From positions 83,473 through 147,472 of the forward strand of contig LSRX01000353.1 in assembly GCA_001939145.1 (NCBI GenBank): 64,000 nt of DNA, in the 5' to 3' direction. The position numbers and the translations under genes are program-made. Under the pieces are notes generated by a model. It did not search any database and had not been told where the DNA came from. It worked only from the letters and a program-made list of their open reading frames with translations. Shown here piece after piece: positions 31,940 to 45,334 of the stretch (within the stretch, counting starts at the first letter, position 1; each line of letters opens with the position of its first letter). The DNA is from Symbiodinium microadriaticum (lineage: Eukaryota > Sar > Dinophyceae > Suessiales > Symbiodiniaceae).

Positions 31940-32667
31940 CACGTAGCATCCTGAATTTGTGCGATTTGCTTCTTTGCTTCCTTGCTGTTGTGTTTCATAC
32001 TTCGGACCCCTAGAAAGCCTTAATAAGCCTTATAACATACGAGTAGGCTATCAGAGTGTCAAATCCGCAAACCAAGAAGAACGGCACCTTTCTACTCCAA
32101 TCTCGTTGGCTGCAGTTCCGAGGCTCCTTCTTCCGGGCAAGCTGCTCCTCCAGCAGCTGCTCCTCCTTCACCTGCAGCTGGTAACCCCTTCATCAAAAAT
32201 TAAAGGATCCCTCCAAGGGAGGGAACACCTACCGTAAACCCTAGTTTCCTAAACCGAATGTCCCAATGCTGCTCCAAAGCTTAGAGGCAACAGTGTACGT
32301 TAGGATTTAAGAGCATGTGGCAGAGTTTTCCATGGACTCTGGCTCGTGAGCACAGAAATATTGTGCTCTGCACTGTACAAACGATTTTCCACAGTCCTCT
32401 GATCAAGCTGATGCTTGACAGAACAGGCTGAGACTGCGCATGCGGGAAGCAAAGGGGCCGTGCATTCGTCGTCTTCAACCCCCGAGCACCGGCCAAGATT
32501 TAGGGCCAAGCTCCTGTCCCTGCCTCGAGCTCAAGCTGCATCTGGCTGCGCACAGGCATCCCAAGACTTAACGAGTTCTCTGACGCATGTGCAGAATCGC
32601 TTCCATCAAAGCACACACGATCTCGAGCAAGCACAACTCCGACTAAATACCCGGAAAGCCGTGGAAG
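31940..32667. other. Spacer between the tandem HAD genes
   Basis: 728 bases without a convincing ORF. It must hold the 3' end of the first transcript and the leader of the second. A pyrimidine-rich stretch at about 32090-32190 could serve as a splice-acceptor tract for trans-splicing, but no specific site can be chosen. Confidence 0.5.
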
Positions 32668-33591
32668 ATGTCCGGTCCGTCGAAGTTGGACGAGCCGTCC
32701 AAGCTTCTTTCCAATGTTGACGTCTTCATCTTCGATTGCGATGGAGTGATTTGGCGAGGTGACTCGCTCATCGACGGAGTCCCATCCGTCTTAGACCAGC
32801 TTCGCCTCGCTGGTAAGAAAATCTTTTTCGTTACGAACAATTCGACCAAGAGTCGCGTGGGTTACAAGTCCAAATTCACTTCTCTTGGTCTGGATGTGCA
32901 GCCAGAGGAAATTTTCTCCTCATCCTTTGCTGCTGCTGCATATCTAGAACAGACCAAATTCAAGGATACTGGCAAGAAGGTCTACATCATTGGAGAGAAG
33001 GGAATCAGTGAAGAGCTGGACGCAATTGGCGTTTCATGGCTGGGTGGAGAAGCAGACAAGGAGAAAAAAGCTGACATGGGTCCCGGCGGCAGGGTGGAGA
33101 TCGACCACGATGTGGGCGCAGTGGTGGTTGGCTTCGATCGGCACATCAACTACTACAAGTTGCAGTATGCGCAGTTGTGCTTGAATGAGCTGCCCGGCTG
33201 CGAGTTCATCGCCACCAACTTGGACCGCGTAACTCACCTGACCGATGCACAGGAGTGGGCTGGAAACGGGACGATGGTCGGGGCAGTCTCTGGCTGCACC
33301 GGCCGCGAGCCCACTCTTGTGGGCAAACCTGCGCCGCTGATGATTGACTACATCGCGACGAAGTACGGCATCACGGATCGCTCCCATATTTGCATGGTCG
33401 GGGACAGGCTGGACACAGACATCGCCTTCGGTCGCAACAACGGCCTCAAGACTTGCCTGACACTTTCTGGCGTGACCACCGAGGACGAGTTGATGGAGCG
33501 TGCGCCGCGCAAGAAGGGCACGGAAGGGATTCAGCCGGAGTTCTACGTGGAGACCATCAACGATTTCATTTCAGCCGCCAAGGACGCCTAA
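32668..33591 (+). CDS. Phosphoglycolate phosphatase-like HAD hydrolase, short paralogue without targeting extension
   Basis: Intronless, 307 residues, with a conserved core like that of the upstream gene: FIFDCDGVIWRGD, FVTNNSTKSR, LVGKPAP and MVGDRLDTDIAF. It starts only about 15 residues before the conserved core (MSGPSKLDEPSKL), so it is probably cytosolic. Nucleotide similarity to the upstream gene is uneven. The first 200 bases differ at many silent sites, 32868-32960 is almost identical to 31217-31310, the next 140 bases are diverged, and from 33104 on the two are again nearly identical, including silent sites. That mosaic suggests gene conversion. The C-terminus ends ISAAKDA, unlike the FFAGVSR of its neighbour. 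Confidence 0.9.
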   Translation: MSGPSKLDEPSKLLSNVDVFIFDCDGVIWRGDSLIDGVPSVLDQLRLAGKKIFFVTNNSTKSRVGYKSKFTSLGLDVQPEEIFSSSFAAAAYLEQTKFKDTGKKVYIIGEKGISEELDAIGVSWLGGEADKEKKADMGPGGRVEIDHDVGAVVVGFDRHINYYKLQYAQLCLNELPGCEFIATNLDRVTHLTDAQEWAGNGTMVGAVSGCTGREPTLVGKPAPLMIDYIATKYGITDRSHICMVGDRLDTDIAFGRNNGLKTCLTLSGVTTEDELMERAPRKKGTEGIQPEFYVETINDFISAAKDA

Positions 33592-33985
33592 GGCGCATAA
33601 AGCTGCTCAAGTTTTTCCAGATGACAACGGGCAAATGTCCTGCGTCTACATTTCAGAGATCCTTACATGCACAAGCAAAAGTTGTTGGCTTCCCAGATTG
33701 CACAGCTGGTTGAGGGGGTTGTGCTGGTGCTTGAAGCTGCTTGAAGGCTCGTGGAAGGTCAGTTCGCGGATTTTTTTTTCAACTCTCACAGAGCGGGCCC
33801 GGGGAGCCGGGGAGGGCGCCGGGGAAGGCCGCGGCGAGGCTCGGCCTGAGAGGTCTCTGCCTTCTTTGTAATCAAGCGACCGATGCGAGGCAGTGACCCG
33901 ATGCCGCCAAAGAAGCCTCAGGAGACCATTGGGGATTTCGCACTTGGCGCTGAGACATTGCTTGCCTCTGCGTGTCCGTCTGCAG

Positions 33986-36670
33986 GCTGCCGAGCCTGTG
34001 GAGGAGGAGGTCAAGGCTCGGGGCTCAGGGGCATCGACACTCCCTTTCACGAAAGCATCCCAGTTCAAGGTTCTCAAGATAGAAGAAGATGTGAGATGCG
34101 CAGAAATTTTGGGCAGTTGGGCGTGGCCAGGAAGAACCTCCTCCCGAGATCTTGCAAGGAGACTTCGCCACGCCCTCGGGCGATTTCTTTCTTCGGCGAA
34201 ACTCCCGAAAGCCAACAGCATGTAGCCAACGATATTGTCAGGTGTTTCCAGATGGCTCGACATACTCAGGGCAGTACCTGAAGAAAGGCGCCATCAGATG
34301 TTCGCAAGCGCTTTCGTGTCGAGACCTAGTTGGTCATTGATGGCCAGGTGAATCAATATGCATGCACGGCGATGGCCATCTGCAAAGTGGTCCGCAAACC
34401 TTCGAGGCCTCCACACTCTGAGGCATATCGTTGACTTACAACTCTGCAGACGAACGGAGAGACGTGGCAGCAATTTGTTGAGCAGAGTCTTCATCGTGCA
34501 TGCAAGCTGCTCGTCAAATTGGGAATTACGACGCTTGTGAATCTTGTAATCATTCCACCGTTCCAATCCGGTTTGCCTGCCTCCGACGTCGTATTGTCAA
34601 CCTGAAACATGCTTCACGTGCAACCAGCCTCTCTCGATCAGCGGGGCATGCACTTGGTGCATTTCGATGTGCTTTTTCCTTGATGCATGCCAGGGCTCGT
34701 TCGACAATGGCATGTACAAGGTGGGCCTCTATCGGCGTTTTGCTTGTTGCATCTGACCATAAGGTTTGCATGATGTTTGCCGCATGTGTGCGGTTTTCGT
34801 CTATGCATGTTTCGAGCTTTCTACTAGTACTGGCTTAAGACCAGCTGAAGCCAGATGGGCCGCTACAGCAGCTGCAGCGGTGCGGCTTCGTCCCAAGATG
34901 AGTCTAGACAAGACTAGACTGTCCTTGTGTGACTTCCGACAGCTGGATCTCAAATTGAATTTGCAACAGCACCGAGCCTCAGCCAATCTGACTCACTGGC
35001 TGATGTAAGGTGTATACGGGCCATTTTCGGAAGAACCAATTCCATGGAGTGCTTTGGCTGCAGTGCGGGGGTTTGGCCGCATGTTGCGATGCCTTGCCAG
35101 AGTTGCTTCGGTCCTCTTCGCGAAAACCATGTCTCAAAACAGATCAGAACACGAATGCGAGGTTGGCGACTACAAGTGGCCCGATGGTCGAGAATATCGC
35201 GGCACGCCTGCGGCCCGGCATCCACCACAATGGCAGGCTGAAGACAGCCTGAAATCGTACAGGGCTCGGCAGGTGGAAAGCTCTGGGCTCCTGGGCCTCA
35301 GGGTAGATGACCTGGGGCGGTCGTGATGTGTAGCAACGGCTGCACACAACAAGCAGAGCAAACGTCAAACAGCGCAAAAGGCGATCTTACCCATGCACAC
35401 ATTCATGTGTGCCGCAAAATGGACAATTTCGGCGTATATCTGAATCACTTCCAATGGCTTCGTGAAAATCAATCATACATTTTTTTATGAAATGAGACAA
35501 GCTAAATCTTTTCTATTGGTATTTGTTTTTGAAAAAGACTAATTGTCATTTTGTTGCTGCTCTCCTTGTGATTTCTATTTCTGTGCACAGAATACGTCTT
35601 ATTATAATGTCGCCAAAAAGGGGAAATAACGACAAAATTTACGGTTGCTGAACGATATACAAAAGAAAGAGTGTTCAACGAACTCTTTCAACACATTGGC
35701 GATGTTTTGATGGATCGTTGTGATTTGCTTGAGGGAAAAACTCGCGAATGAACCCCAATTGGAGCGCGTCCTTGATGCCCGACATGTGGTTTGCCCACTA
35801 TCTACCTTTGGATGTGAGGAGAAACCGCAAGAACGTCAACTTATTGGGCAGCATCTCGCACGAAAAGTGCACAAAGCAATGATTGTAGAGGAAGCAACTG
35901 TTTTTCAGGTTGAATTCTTGAACTTTGTTTTTCTTGAACACTTCGAATTCGAGGAAATCCAAACATTTTCAATACTTGATTTTTATTGCGCTATCTGTAA
36001 AAGCCACAATTCTAGACTGCATTGTCTTTTCGATAAAACCCACAACACGATTTTTTTGGGGTTAAGTTTCGCTTTTCGCCACAATTAACAACTTCGTCTT
36101 CGATGTAAAGGCGTGAGTGATCGAAAATACTAAATTAATACCAGAAATCCACCTTCGGCAAAATTTGACATGAACGCACCATGTTGAACCGAAAGCGTTG
36201 CAATGTATTTATCCGCGCGAATCAATCGATTCGTTGATTGTCGAAAATAAGCAAATTGCGGTCGTTACTTGAAGCTCCAGAAGCTTTGACGAAGTAAGCT
36301 CCCGGTGTGCCTTGAGGATCGTCGCTTGTTGGGTCTCGTCTTAGTTCTCGGCCCGGCCAGGGTGTCATTTGTACGGCAGTTTATTGTCCCCGTCCTGCCC
36401 GTCTCATCGACTCTGTGATCGTCGGGTGCTCCGCAGCAGTGAAGTTTACTTTCCTGCAAGCCTGTCCACGTATTGTGCAAGCATCTTCAGGCATAGTTCG
36501 TGCCACTTTGTGCTTGACATGAGGTTTCTGCAAGGTAAGCTGGAACTTTCCCTTGTTGAGTTACTGTTTGCTTTTCGAAGCCGCTTGCCTGAGCTGGGGG
36601 CTGTCAACGTGCTTGACTCTGAGGTGGAAAGATGGGTTCATGCATGGTTACGGCATGTACCTCTACTTCT
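33986..36670 (+). CDS. MORN-repeat protein gene, several micro-exons, ends unresolved
   Basis: Exons found: 33986-34090 (PVEEEVKARGSGASTLPFTK, then KVLKIEED, GT donor); 34242 to about 34287 (VFPDGSTYSGQYLKKG); 34694-34720 (GSFDNGMYK); 35010-35048 (VYTGHFRKNQFHG); 35162-35201 (GDYKWPDGREYRG, GC donor); 36624 to about 36670 (WKDGFMHGYGMY). The YxGxFxxxxxHG and DGxxYxG patterns are MORN motifs. MORN repeats bind lipids or act as scaffolds at membranes, as in junctophilins, plant PIP5 kinases and alveolate MORN1. At least one exon between 35201 and 36624 is missing, because the reading phase does not match. Possible later exons are at about 36784-36850 (QRFMGFSMNGKFASGA), 36904-36990 (MKAFLQEYGAQCAGFPDRNN) and 37333-37490, but these are not MORN-like and are uncertain. 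The kinase or other domain that would name the protein is not visible. Confidence 0.72.
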
Positions 36671-39442
36671 CTGTCGGAGCGGACAAGGCCAGACACAGAG
36701 AGAATTGCAAGACAATGTCGCCTCAGACCCTGCAAATCATGAGTTGCTCTCCGATGGCTTGCATGATGTTGTTCTTCCTTGTCAGCGCTTCATGGGCTTC
36801 TCGATGAATGGCAAGTTCGCATCTGGAGCTGCTGAGCAAGAGGAGGCCGGCTGCAGGAAAGACGACGATCCCTTGGAGTCAAAAATCTGCGGGAGGCCAC
36901 AATGAAGGCTTTCCTGCAGGAGTATGGCGCTCAATGCGCCGGCTTCCCAGATCGCAACAACGACTTCCACTTCAGCAATGAGTCTTGCCCCACGATCATT
37001 CCCAATTCACGCCGAGGTGCAGAGCGCAACAGCAGCTTTTCGAGAAATGGCAGAGAAGACCGCTGCTGATGGCGCACTGTCCTCAGCCATCAACTCGCTA
37101 ACTCGCGCAGAGTGCTGCTTTTGCTCAGCAAGACTTGCCAGCATTTTGCCAGGTGCCAGCAGACTTCTTGATTGCCAAGGCCTGCGGATAACACCACGTT
37201 AAGACATTTACTTTCGTTCTACACCTACACCGCATTGGAGTATCCGACGGGAGCCGAAAGAATGGCAGCGTTGATGCTGCTCGTTGCGGCAAGCAGACCT
37301 GTTAGTTTCATGAGTCCCATTTGCGTCTTTGATCATCTCGGACTGAGACACGCGTGGGAAGTCGAATCAACGGCGTCGACAAGTGTCGCAGACGTGACGC
37401 CTCCAAAGGACGCCGACGGCAAAGCCGAGAAGGTCTTGGAGGATGGAGACCTGCTTGCAAATCCGTATTTACGAGCTTTGGAAGGGGGTGTGACGACCTG
37501 TGCTTGGAGGCGGTTGGTGCGCATGAGATCCCTGTTCATGACCGATTTTTTCCATGCAGGACATGGTGGCTGCGCCATATCCGGACGCTTCCGCGGCAAC
37601 GCAGGCGAGGGTGTCGATGTTTCAGCACCATACCGTTTAGCCCTGAACCTCATAAGCTCTGCAGGGCGAAGGGACTGGGCATGTTCGAGCAGTGACGGGT
37701 AGTGCAGATGTTTTGGATCCTCGGAGCCCGTGGCCTGGAGCCTCAGCCATGGCCTTCCAACCCGGTATTCCGTTGCAGAAGAAAGCGATGAACAAAAGCA
37801 GCCTCGGCCAGGCTTCACTGCAAGCCTTCGCAGCACGGTTGTCTGCAGAAGAACAGCCCTTGCAGGTCTCGGGTCTGCATTCTTCTGCCTGCCGTGCTGG
37901 CATTGTCGTTGTAGATGGTAACATCAGAACCAGAGGGTTTGGCGTTGGGTTCAGGGGTTCTGCATGGGCTGCGGCGGTAAGACAGGAGCCCGGTCTGGGA
38001 TCCTTTCGCCATGCCTTGCTTTTGCTTCGTTCAGGTCTCCGTGTACACCGGCCTGACTAACAAGAAGTTGGTCTTGCCGCTGAGCGAGGCGATGCGGGGG
38101 AGTTCGGCGCACCTCACCTTCGTTCTGCAACAGCTGCTTCTGCTTCTGCGTGCACGCACGTGAGGTGTAGACTGTTCATGGCAAGTCTGTGTGTCCTCCT
38201 GGGATTATCGTCCTAAGGCCTAGGCTCGTAGCACTTCAACGCAACCGACCGAGCATGCCTGGAGTTCTGAGCCGATCATCTTTCCTTGAAGCTTCGAGGG
38301 AAGAGCGGCTCCAGAGACTCCCGCGCGTCTTGCATTAAGTATGCGGTCCCCGTGCGCCCATGTCGTTTAGACATCTTCTAGGCATTCTCCATCCTTTCCG
38401 TCTTTCGGTGGTGCGGGAAGCACTTGAAAGCTCCATGCCTCAGGAGTCGACGTTTTCTTGCCTGGGAACAGAAGACGTACACATGGACGGCGCCAGACTG
38501 AAGCACACCCAGCTGCAAGTGGCCAGGGCCTCGCGGCGGGCTGTGTTTACAGACTATCAGCACGCCAATGTCACCAACTCCACTTTGCTCGACTGGCTGG
38601 CTAGGTCGTGCTTGCAGCTAGTGCCGTTGCATAACTCCGAGCACCCGATGTCCTAGTCCCAAACCGTGGCACCGCATCCTTGCACCAATTAGATCCATTC
38701 CCGCGCCTGAGCCCAGCCTGCACCTCAACAGAAGGGCTAGAGGCAGTGAAGATGTGCTAATAACGATGGATAACGATGGTGATGATGGCGGTGACAAGGG
38801 CCACTACCCACCCCACCCCTGCGCGGCTCAAGGCTGGCCAAGCCGTGGAGTTCTTCTCAGAGGCGGAAACCGCAGCTCGGCGCAGCTCATCCTGCTCTTA
38901 ACCCGGAAGTAGAGAGCTTCGCATGCTCCGAACCCCTGACAAAACCAGGCCTAAAGGGCCCTAAACTCCGAAAACTCTGAGAAACAGCAGAGGCTGGAGC
39001 TCTACGGGCCGTGGTGCTTCTGAACACGGCGTCCGAGTTCGCTCTGAGCTCAGCTTTCACCGCATCTGGGTCAGTGCCTTGAGGGATTATGTTGCTGGTG
39101 GTATTTCTGATCGCTAAGGAATGGGAAGCAGCCAAATGGAAACTTGTACACTGTGAGAGCGCATGAGTTCATTACATGTGCAATTTCGACAAAATCCATG
39201 ATCGGGTTTATGGTCTGACAGTCTCTCCTTTAATATTTGCAGTCCGGAACGTACGAGTAGGGGTCGACAAGCTACAGCGGATGGATTCATTCGTAGGTCG
39301 CCTTCGGGGTCTGCCAGCCAGACTCCCGCGTGTCACAACGTTGCATGATCAAACCCTTAGCAATCCTCTTGGGCTCAATACCTCAAAGAGGGAGCTAGCC
39401 GAACAGAATTCCTGGCGGCGAACATACGATCACGAAGGATGA
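36671..39442. other. Possible 3' exons of the MORN gene, then unassigned DNA
   Basis: The segment 37333-37490 is compositionally protein-like (HAWEVESTASTSVADVTPPK, then EDGDLLANPYLRALEGG). The segment 38033-38092 (VSVYTGLTNKKLVLPLSE) begins after an AG|G acceptor. Neither gives a family. 38200-39442 shows nothing I can assign. Confidence 0.35.
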
Positions 39443-41385
39443 GGACGAGATTTCATTATGTCTATATACGAAAATTTGACAAATGATCGGCTGGGGGTCC
39501 TTCAAAAACACCGCAAGAAGACAATATTTCGTAGATATTTTCAAATTTAGAAATATTGATCCTTTCAATTTAATAAGATCATTATTATGACAATTATGAG
39601 TTGAACGCGCGGTTATAAATTGAAAAATAGGACGGCTATAATGATTTTTAGAGCATGTTTTTTATTCTTCCATAGGAGCGGGGACCCGAAATTGGATAAA
39701 TGAATTATTCTTATGATATTAGCTTAGTGATAAAGAGAATATTAAGACATATTTTCTTAGATTAAACGCATTTATATAATAGAAAGGAATGGTTTTTAAT
39801 TGATATCGTTTAGAAATAGATATAGCAGATGGAGGTTCGGTTTTGATATTGAATCCGTAATTCTGAGATTATAATTATTCGAGGAATATTTATTTAAATA
39901 TTCGGATTCTAGACTATTGAAGTAATTAATGAATAAATTTTCTCATATATATTTTGAAATTGAAAAATCTATTATTCCGAATTAATAATATTTATAGACT
40001 CTATTGATTCGAAAATAATGAATTAATATTAGAAATATGAATTTGAAGATAAAGATAAAATATATTTTAGATAATGAAGATTATATAAAAAATATAATTA
40101 GATTTTCATGATGATTTTTTAGATATATATATATATTTAATTTTGGTTATGAGATTTGGGGTGGTCGAGACTTAGGCCTTATTAAAGCTAAACCCTAAAT
40201 TCCAAACCGAGACACCGAAACCAATATTGAACTAAATTTTCTCATTAATATTTTAAATATATATTTCAAAAACTCGAATTTTTTTATATTAAAAAAAATT
40301 ATCATTTTCTATTAATTATCTAATTAAAGATTAGAATAAAATCGTAATTAGAAGAAAAACTACAAACTAATGCTATAAAAGAACGAATATTTTTAGAAAA
40401 TTAAATTAAAGATTCGGGCATATATATATATATATATGTAAACCTAAATTTTTTAAAGATATTTTCACGAGCATAGACTTTTAAAATTTCATCATTTATT
40501 TAAAAATACGAACAATTCGATTCAAGACTTGTTATTTTACAAAAATCACAGAATTAGAATATTAAATATCATTCTAATAGATTTAGATATAGACGACTCA
40601 TAAAATTTATTACTATTACTCTTTATACGATATAAAATAATGTACTAAATTAATCTATATAATTAAGTGCCCAAAGTCTTTCTTCTATTATTATATATTT
40701 TCTTATATATATATATATATTATATTCATATCTCAAAAAAAATTGTCTATATTTTTTGGTGCTTAAAATGCCGTATAGTCGGATTTAGAATTTAAGGTTT
40801 AGGCTTAAAGACCCTAAATCCTGTTAATTCTTATTACTATTTTCTATATTATTTATTCTATCAAACCTTTTATTTCGATAATATTTCTTTCTATTAATTC
40901 CTTTTATATTTTCTTATAAAAATTTTTTCTTCTCTCTATCAATTTCTTGCCTTATTTTTCCCGTATCATATCAAGACAAATCAATAATCTAATCTCTCCA
41001 AATTCATTCTTTTATTAAAAAAAATCTCATTTTATTTATATTTATATCCCTATATAAATAAAAAATTGAATTTTATAAATACAAGTTTTTAAAACATCTA
41101 AAATATCGATAAGCCCATAGACAATCTTATAGAAATTACAAAGTTTTAATCTTTCCAGAAATACAATTTTTTTGGTTAACAAATCATATCACATAATCCC
41201 TCCATAATTCTTTATCCATGCCTTATATTAATTCTAAAAATCCCTAAACCCTAAATCCCAACATCCTCGAATCCTAAATCCATAATAACCCGAAACTCCT
41301 TTTATTCGAAACTAAGCAATACTCATCCCTTATATTTATAAATCTATTTATAAGAATCCATATGGATCTTAATCAAAATTGATGT
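39443..41385. other. AT-rich island without ORFs
   Basis: About 1.9 kb of very AT-rich DNA with repeated ATATAT runs (for example 40126-40138, 40421-40437, 40706-40720) and a few AAACCCTAAAT units (about 40190, 41245). No ORF of 60 codons exists on either strand. The edges to ordinary GC-balanced DNA are sharp, near 39440 and 41385. No terminal repeats were found, and no rRNA or tRNA fold was recognised. Confidence 0.8.
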
Positions 41386-44300
41386 GCTGCAAGTTCCAAA
41401 CCGGCGGCGGTTGCAGGAACTGGTTTTGTTATCTGGCTTCTTCCTGCTGTCGAGTCCAAATCTGCAGCACACCTCAGCAGGGCCATGTCGCTTCTAAGTC
41501 AGAGTGACTCAGCTTCACCGGAGCAGCACACAAGCACAACCCATGTCCACAAAGCCAGGACCTAGCCACAGAACGCTGGAATACTGAGGCTCCGGCGAAT
41601 GATGCAAAGATGAATTAGCAAAGACTGCCTTGAAGCTTGCGCTTTTGATGCGGTCAGAACATGATCCAAGCGGTCTGATGAGGCCATGGTGGTTTCGGAA
41701 TTGAGCCAGCCCCCCGACTCTGTCAGTACTCAGTGCAAAAGATCATTCGTCTGCAATAAGAATAAGGGTCTTTAATTGAATCAGGGATTCAGCTTCCACG
41801 GGTGCGACCCTTGACCGCTGGAACAAGGATGCTGACCACAAGGCCGCACTTCGAAACTCGCCGTCTCGGAAGACGATTGCCAGAGGATGCCTGATGCGCT
41901 GCTGATCGAAAGCCACTGCAGTTGCCTCACTTGTGAGAGTTCTGAGATTGGAAAAAGACCCATTGCAGAACACTTTGGTAGGTGCATAATTTTGCCTAGC
42001 GTGTTGCGAGGAAAAGACGCTTGATGGGCATCCCGTGACCGGAGTTGTGCACAGCATAGCTGGAAGCGTACGTTTCCCACAGGAATCTGACGCTCCAGGC
42101 AAGTCTCTCTCTCGGCAACTCACATTGATCACTGACACATACTGCTGATACTCTTTCCTGTGAGACATGGGAAGCCTTGGTGCCTCGACTCTACTTCACC
42201 TGGTTCGGGTCACGAAGCAACACAGCCCAAGTCCCAAATGAAGCTTTCAATACCGTTGCCGATGCAGGGACTTTGGCATTCAGAAGTCCGTCGTGTCATC
42301 ACTGGAGGCGCATGAAGGGCCCTAAGCAACATTCAAGCGTGCCAACCACGAACGTGAGACACTGGGACACACGTCCGCAAGCCGATGAGGAAATCCTGTG
42401 TCTGCGAATCTAAACTCAAGCACTACTAGTAACACCAATAAAAACACATTCAGCGCAGTGTGAGGGAGCATGCAGCAGTCAGTCTGGCTGTTGTGAACAC
42501 TGCCACTGAATTTCTTCAGGTGCTCGAACCGTGGAACAGACTTTCCAATCTTGGTAGACCACTTCTCGTCGAAACAGTACCAATAGAATGGCCTGACGTC
42601 CAATACACTGGACACTATCTGCACTGAATCATAAGCTCTGCATTATCCCCTCAAACGCGACATTTATAGTCAGCCAGAACGGCGTGAGTGATGACAGAAA
42701 CGAACAGCTCAAGCGTTAGACTCTCAATGCAAAGATCGCTTGAGACCTCGGCAGGGGGATGTCGCCGAACTGGTGGCTCTGAGTTCGATATGCACCCCGA
42801 TCCAATAGTCATGATCCATAGCCATGGAGCATCCCGGAGCTTCAACAAATAAGAACCTCCTGTCATGCATCTGATGAGGCTCCTCCTAACGATTTAGAAA
42901 GTCTCCAGGCTGCCTTGCCCGAGTCAGGTTGGGAGATCTGCTTGTTGTGTTATGCCGATGTACAAGGCTCATGCATGTCGGATGACCCGAAAGGTCACGA
43001 GCAAGGCCTGTATTGATACCATCAGAAACAAAATGTTGACTGCCTGTGGGCCCCACATACCCCTGGGTTGTAGACTTGCGCACGGTGTCGGCGTTGTAGT
43101 GGCAGTTGACACTGGATCTATCACTTCATTCGGCCCGCCTGCTTAGAGATCATAATCTACGTTTGTCTGTGTCAATGTCTGTACGATCAGTTTGTCCAGC
43201 GCCCCAGAAACAGTCATCATGTTACAAACACATATCCACATCCCAAGTCTTGAAATGTACTATTCATCCTTCCTGCCTGACCCAGCGAGTGCAGGTATGT
43301 ACACTCTCCCAGGCATGGGCCTTAGAGTTAGGAGGCCCATGGGATGCAGACTCCTGCGACAATCCAGCCTGTTGCGGAGGCAAGTCTAATCACGGTTACT
43401 TACGATTTCGATATCTTATCAGACACCCGAGTAGTGCAACAATAACTGCGGATGTTGCGCAGTCGCTCTGCGCCTGGAAAGGTGTCACTTCATTCGTTCT
43501 ATCAGCAGGTCCCATGTGCCACCAAAGTCCAGGATTCTTTCAGCAATGCTTTCTTATTTCTGCTTCCAGCACCACAACACCTGCGCCGCCTGCGCCCCTA
43601 CCTTTGATGCACATGGGCCGTGGCCAAGCAATCGGTGCTTGCCTGCATTAACCGGCAACACTTATGAAAAGCCAAGGCAAGTCTCTTGCTGCAAGGCATA
43701 TTGAAATATTGGTTCCAGTGTGGGTTCAGCTGCAGGAAACTACAGGAAGCACCTTCTGACCCCAAAGCTTCACGGAGGTCAAAGGCCACACGGCAGCTCA
43801 TTGCTTGGGCCCCAGGGAGGTCTCGGATCGATGGTCAGAAGATGTACAGGGCCTTCTGAGTATTGACGTGTCGTGAACAATTCGATGGGCCATCAACTCC
43901 GCAATTGCTGAGATGGGCAACGTTGTCGAATTCGAAAAAGAAAGGCGGATGTCCTTGAAACAGACGCGATGTCATGGCTGAGAATCACCTTGTCATCTGA
44001 AGCCCAACGCTTTTTAGAGATACGGCGCGAGTAGGCAGTGACAAGGATGGAACTAATGAAACTCCTGCGAAGCAACAGCACCACCGAAAGCGGCATTCTC
44101 GATTTCCACTGATGCCTGAACCAGCATAATGAACTAAGAATGCCGAACCAAGTGTATGAATGGTCAGCTTGTTTCATTATTCTTACCAACCACAGCGAAC
44201 TGCCATGAAACCTAGCAGCCACAGTATATGCTTCATTCCTGGCAATGCAGAGCTACGACATCACGTGTCTCCGTCTTCGGGGCACCTGTCACAAAGCTCA

Positions 44301-45283
44301 CTTTGTACCTTGCACGATGGGATCACCGCAGGTCCCTTTGTGTGGAAACCCATTCGGAAGGGGGGTGGAAAGTCAGACCTCAGGTCTCGGAGACTTCAGA
44401 AACAAACCCAAGCAACAACCTCCAGAAGATTCCAAGCTCTGGCCTGGCAGTCGTTAAAGCACTCAGAGCCTCGAAACGAGACCAGGGTTGGAGCTTCAAA
44501 GCATGAGCCTACAATGTGCTAAGGTGTGCGTGCGGTGACGCCCTTGCGAATCAATCTGTGGAACCCACAGCTATGGCCGCCTACAAGATGCTACAAGATC
44601 GCAGCCGGTTTCTGCACGCACACGTATGTCTGCAACGCGCCACGAATGAAGTCACCCGGTGACCAACCTTGAACAATCGGCAACGAGCCTCTTCAAGGTC
44701 TTCTTGGCTTTCTGCGCCTCACAGCAGAAACACACAGCTGTGGCAACCTACACTGATATACAAGTAAATCACTTCTTGCACAGTCTGAAGCACCGAATCT
44801 ATCGTGGATTCTGCCCGTTCCACGACCTCTCAATGTGGGAAGTCCTTAGCTGATTTCACTGATTACCGGCATGCTTAGCGTAGTCATCTCGGAAGGAAGC
44901 AGCCGGCATCATCTTGTGTGATGCTTTTCGGCTTGCCACACAGCGAAACTCAATGGAAACTGTGGGTCACACTTCAGGGATTTAATGTCGAAGCTGGAAG
45001 AGAACCCCGAGTCTGCCTTGCCAGTACATATTCTACTCCCCATGCAATGAGACCAAGTATGTCCCACAATTTGCCACATTATTCCGGGCTGCGCCCCGAA
45101 AGAAGGTCTTTGCAGCTCGAGGCGGGACACAGAAGCAACGGCCCACATGTCCTCATCCAGAAGATCTACGGTGCGTCGAAGCGGCAGCCGAGGCTTCTGG
45201 CACTGCAGGATACTGCAGGTATCATACTGGTGCACATTCGGGTGCAATTGTCGGCACACCAGAGTCAAAACTTGGCCACCTCA

Positions 45284-45334
<51 letters not shown>

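Noticed and set aside
31295-31942. 215-codon minus-strand ORF opposite the first HAD gene (and its shorter equivalent at 33034-33387)
   Set aside because: The same antisense frame appears in both paralogues only because the sense codons are conserved; it has no domain of its own.
39443-41385. AT-rich island as a copy of the Polinton-like element
   Set aside because: No TIR, no integrase or other element text, and no ORFs; only the AT richness is shared.
45286-45332. CRISPR or other spaced repeat array
   Set aside because: It is a plain dinucleotide repeat; no spaced direct-repeat array was seen anywhere in the window.
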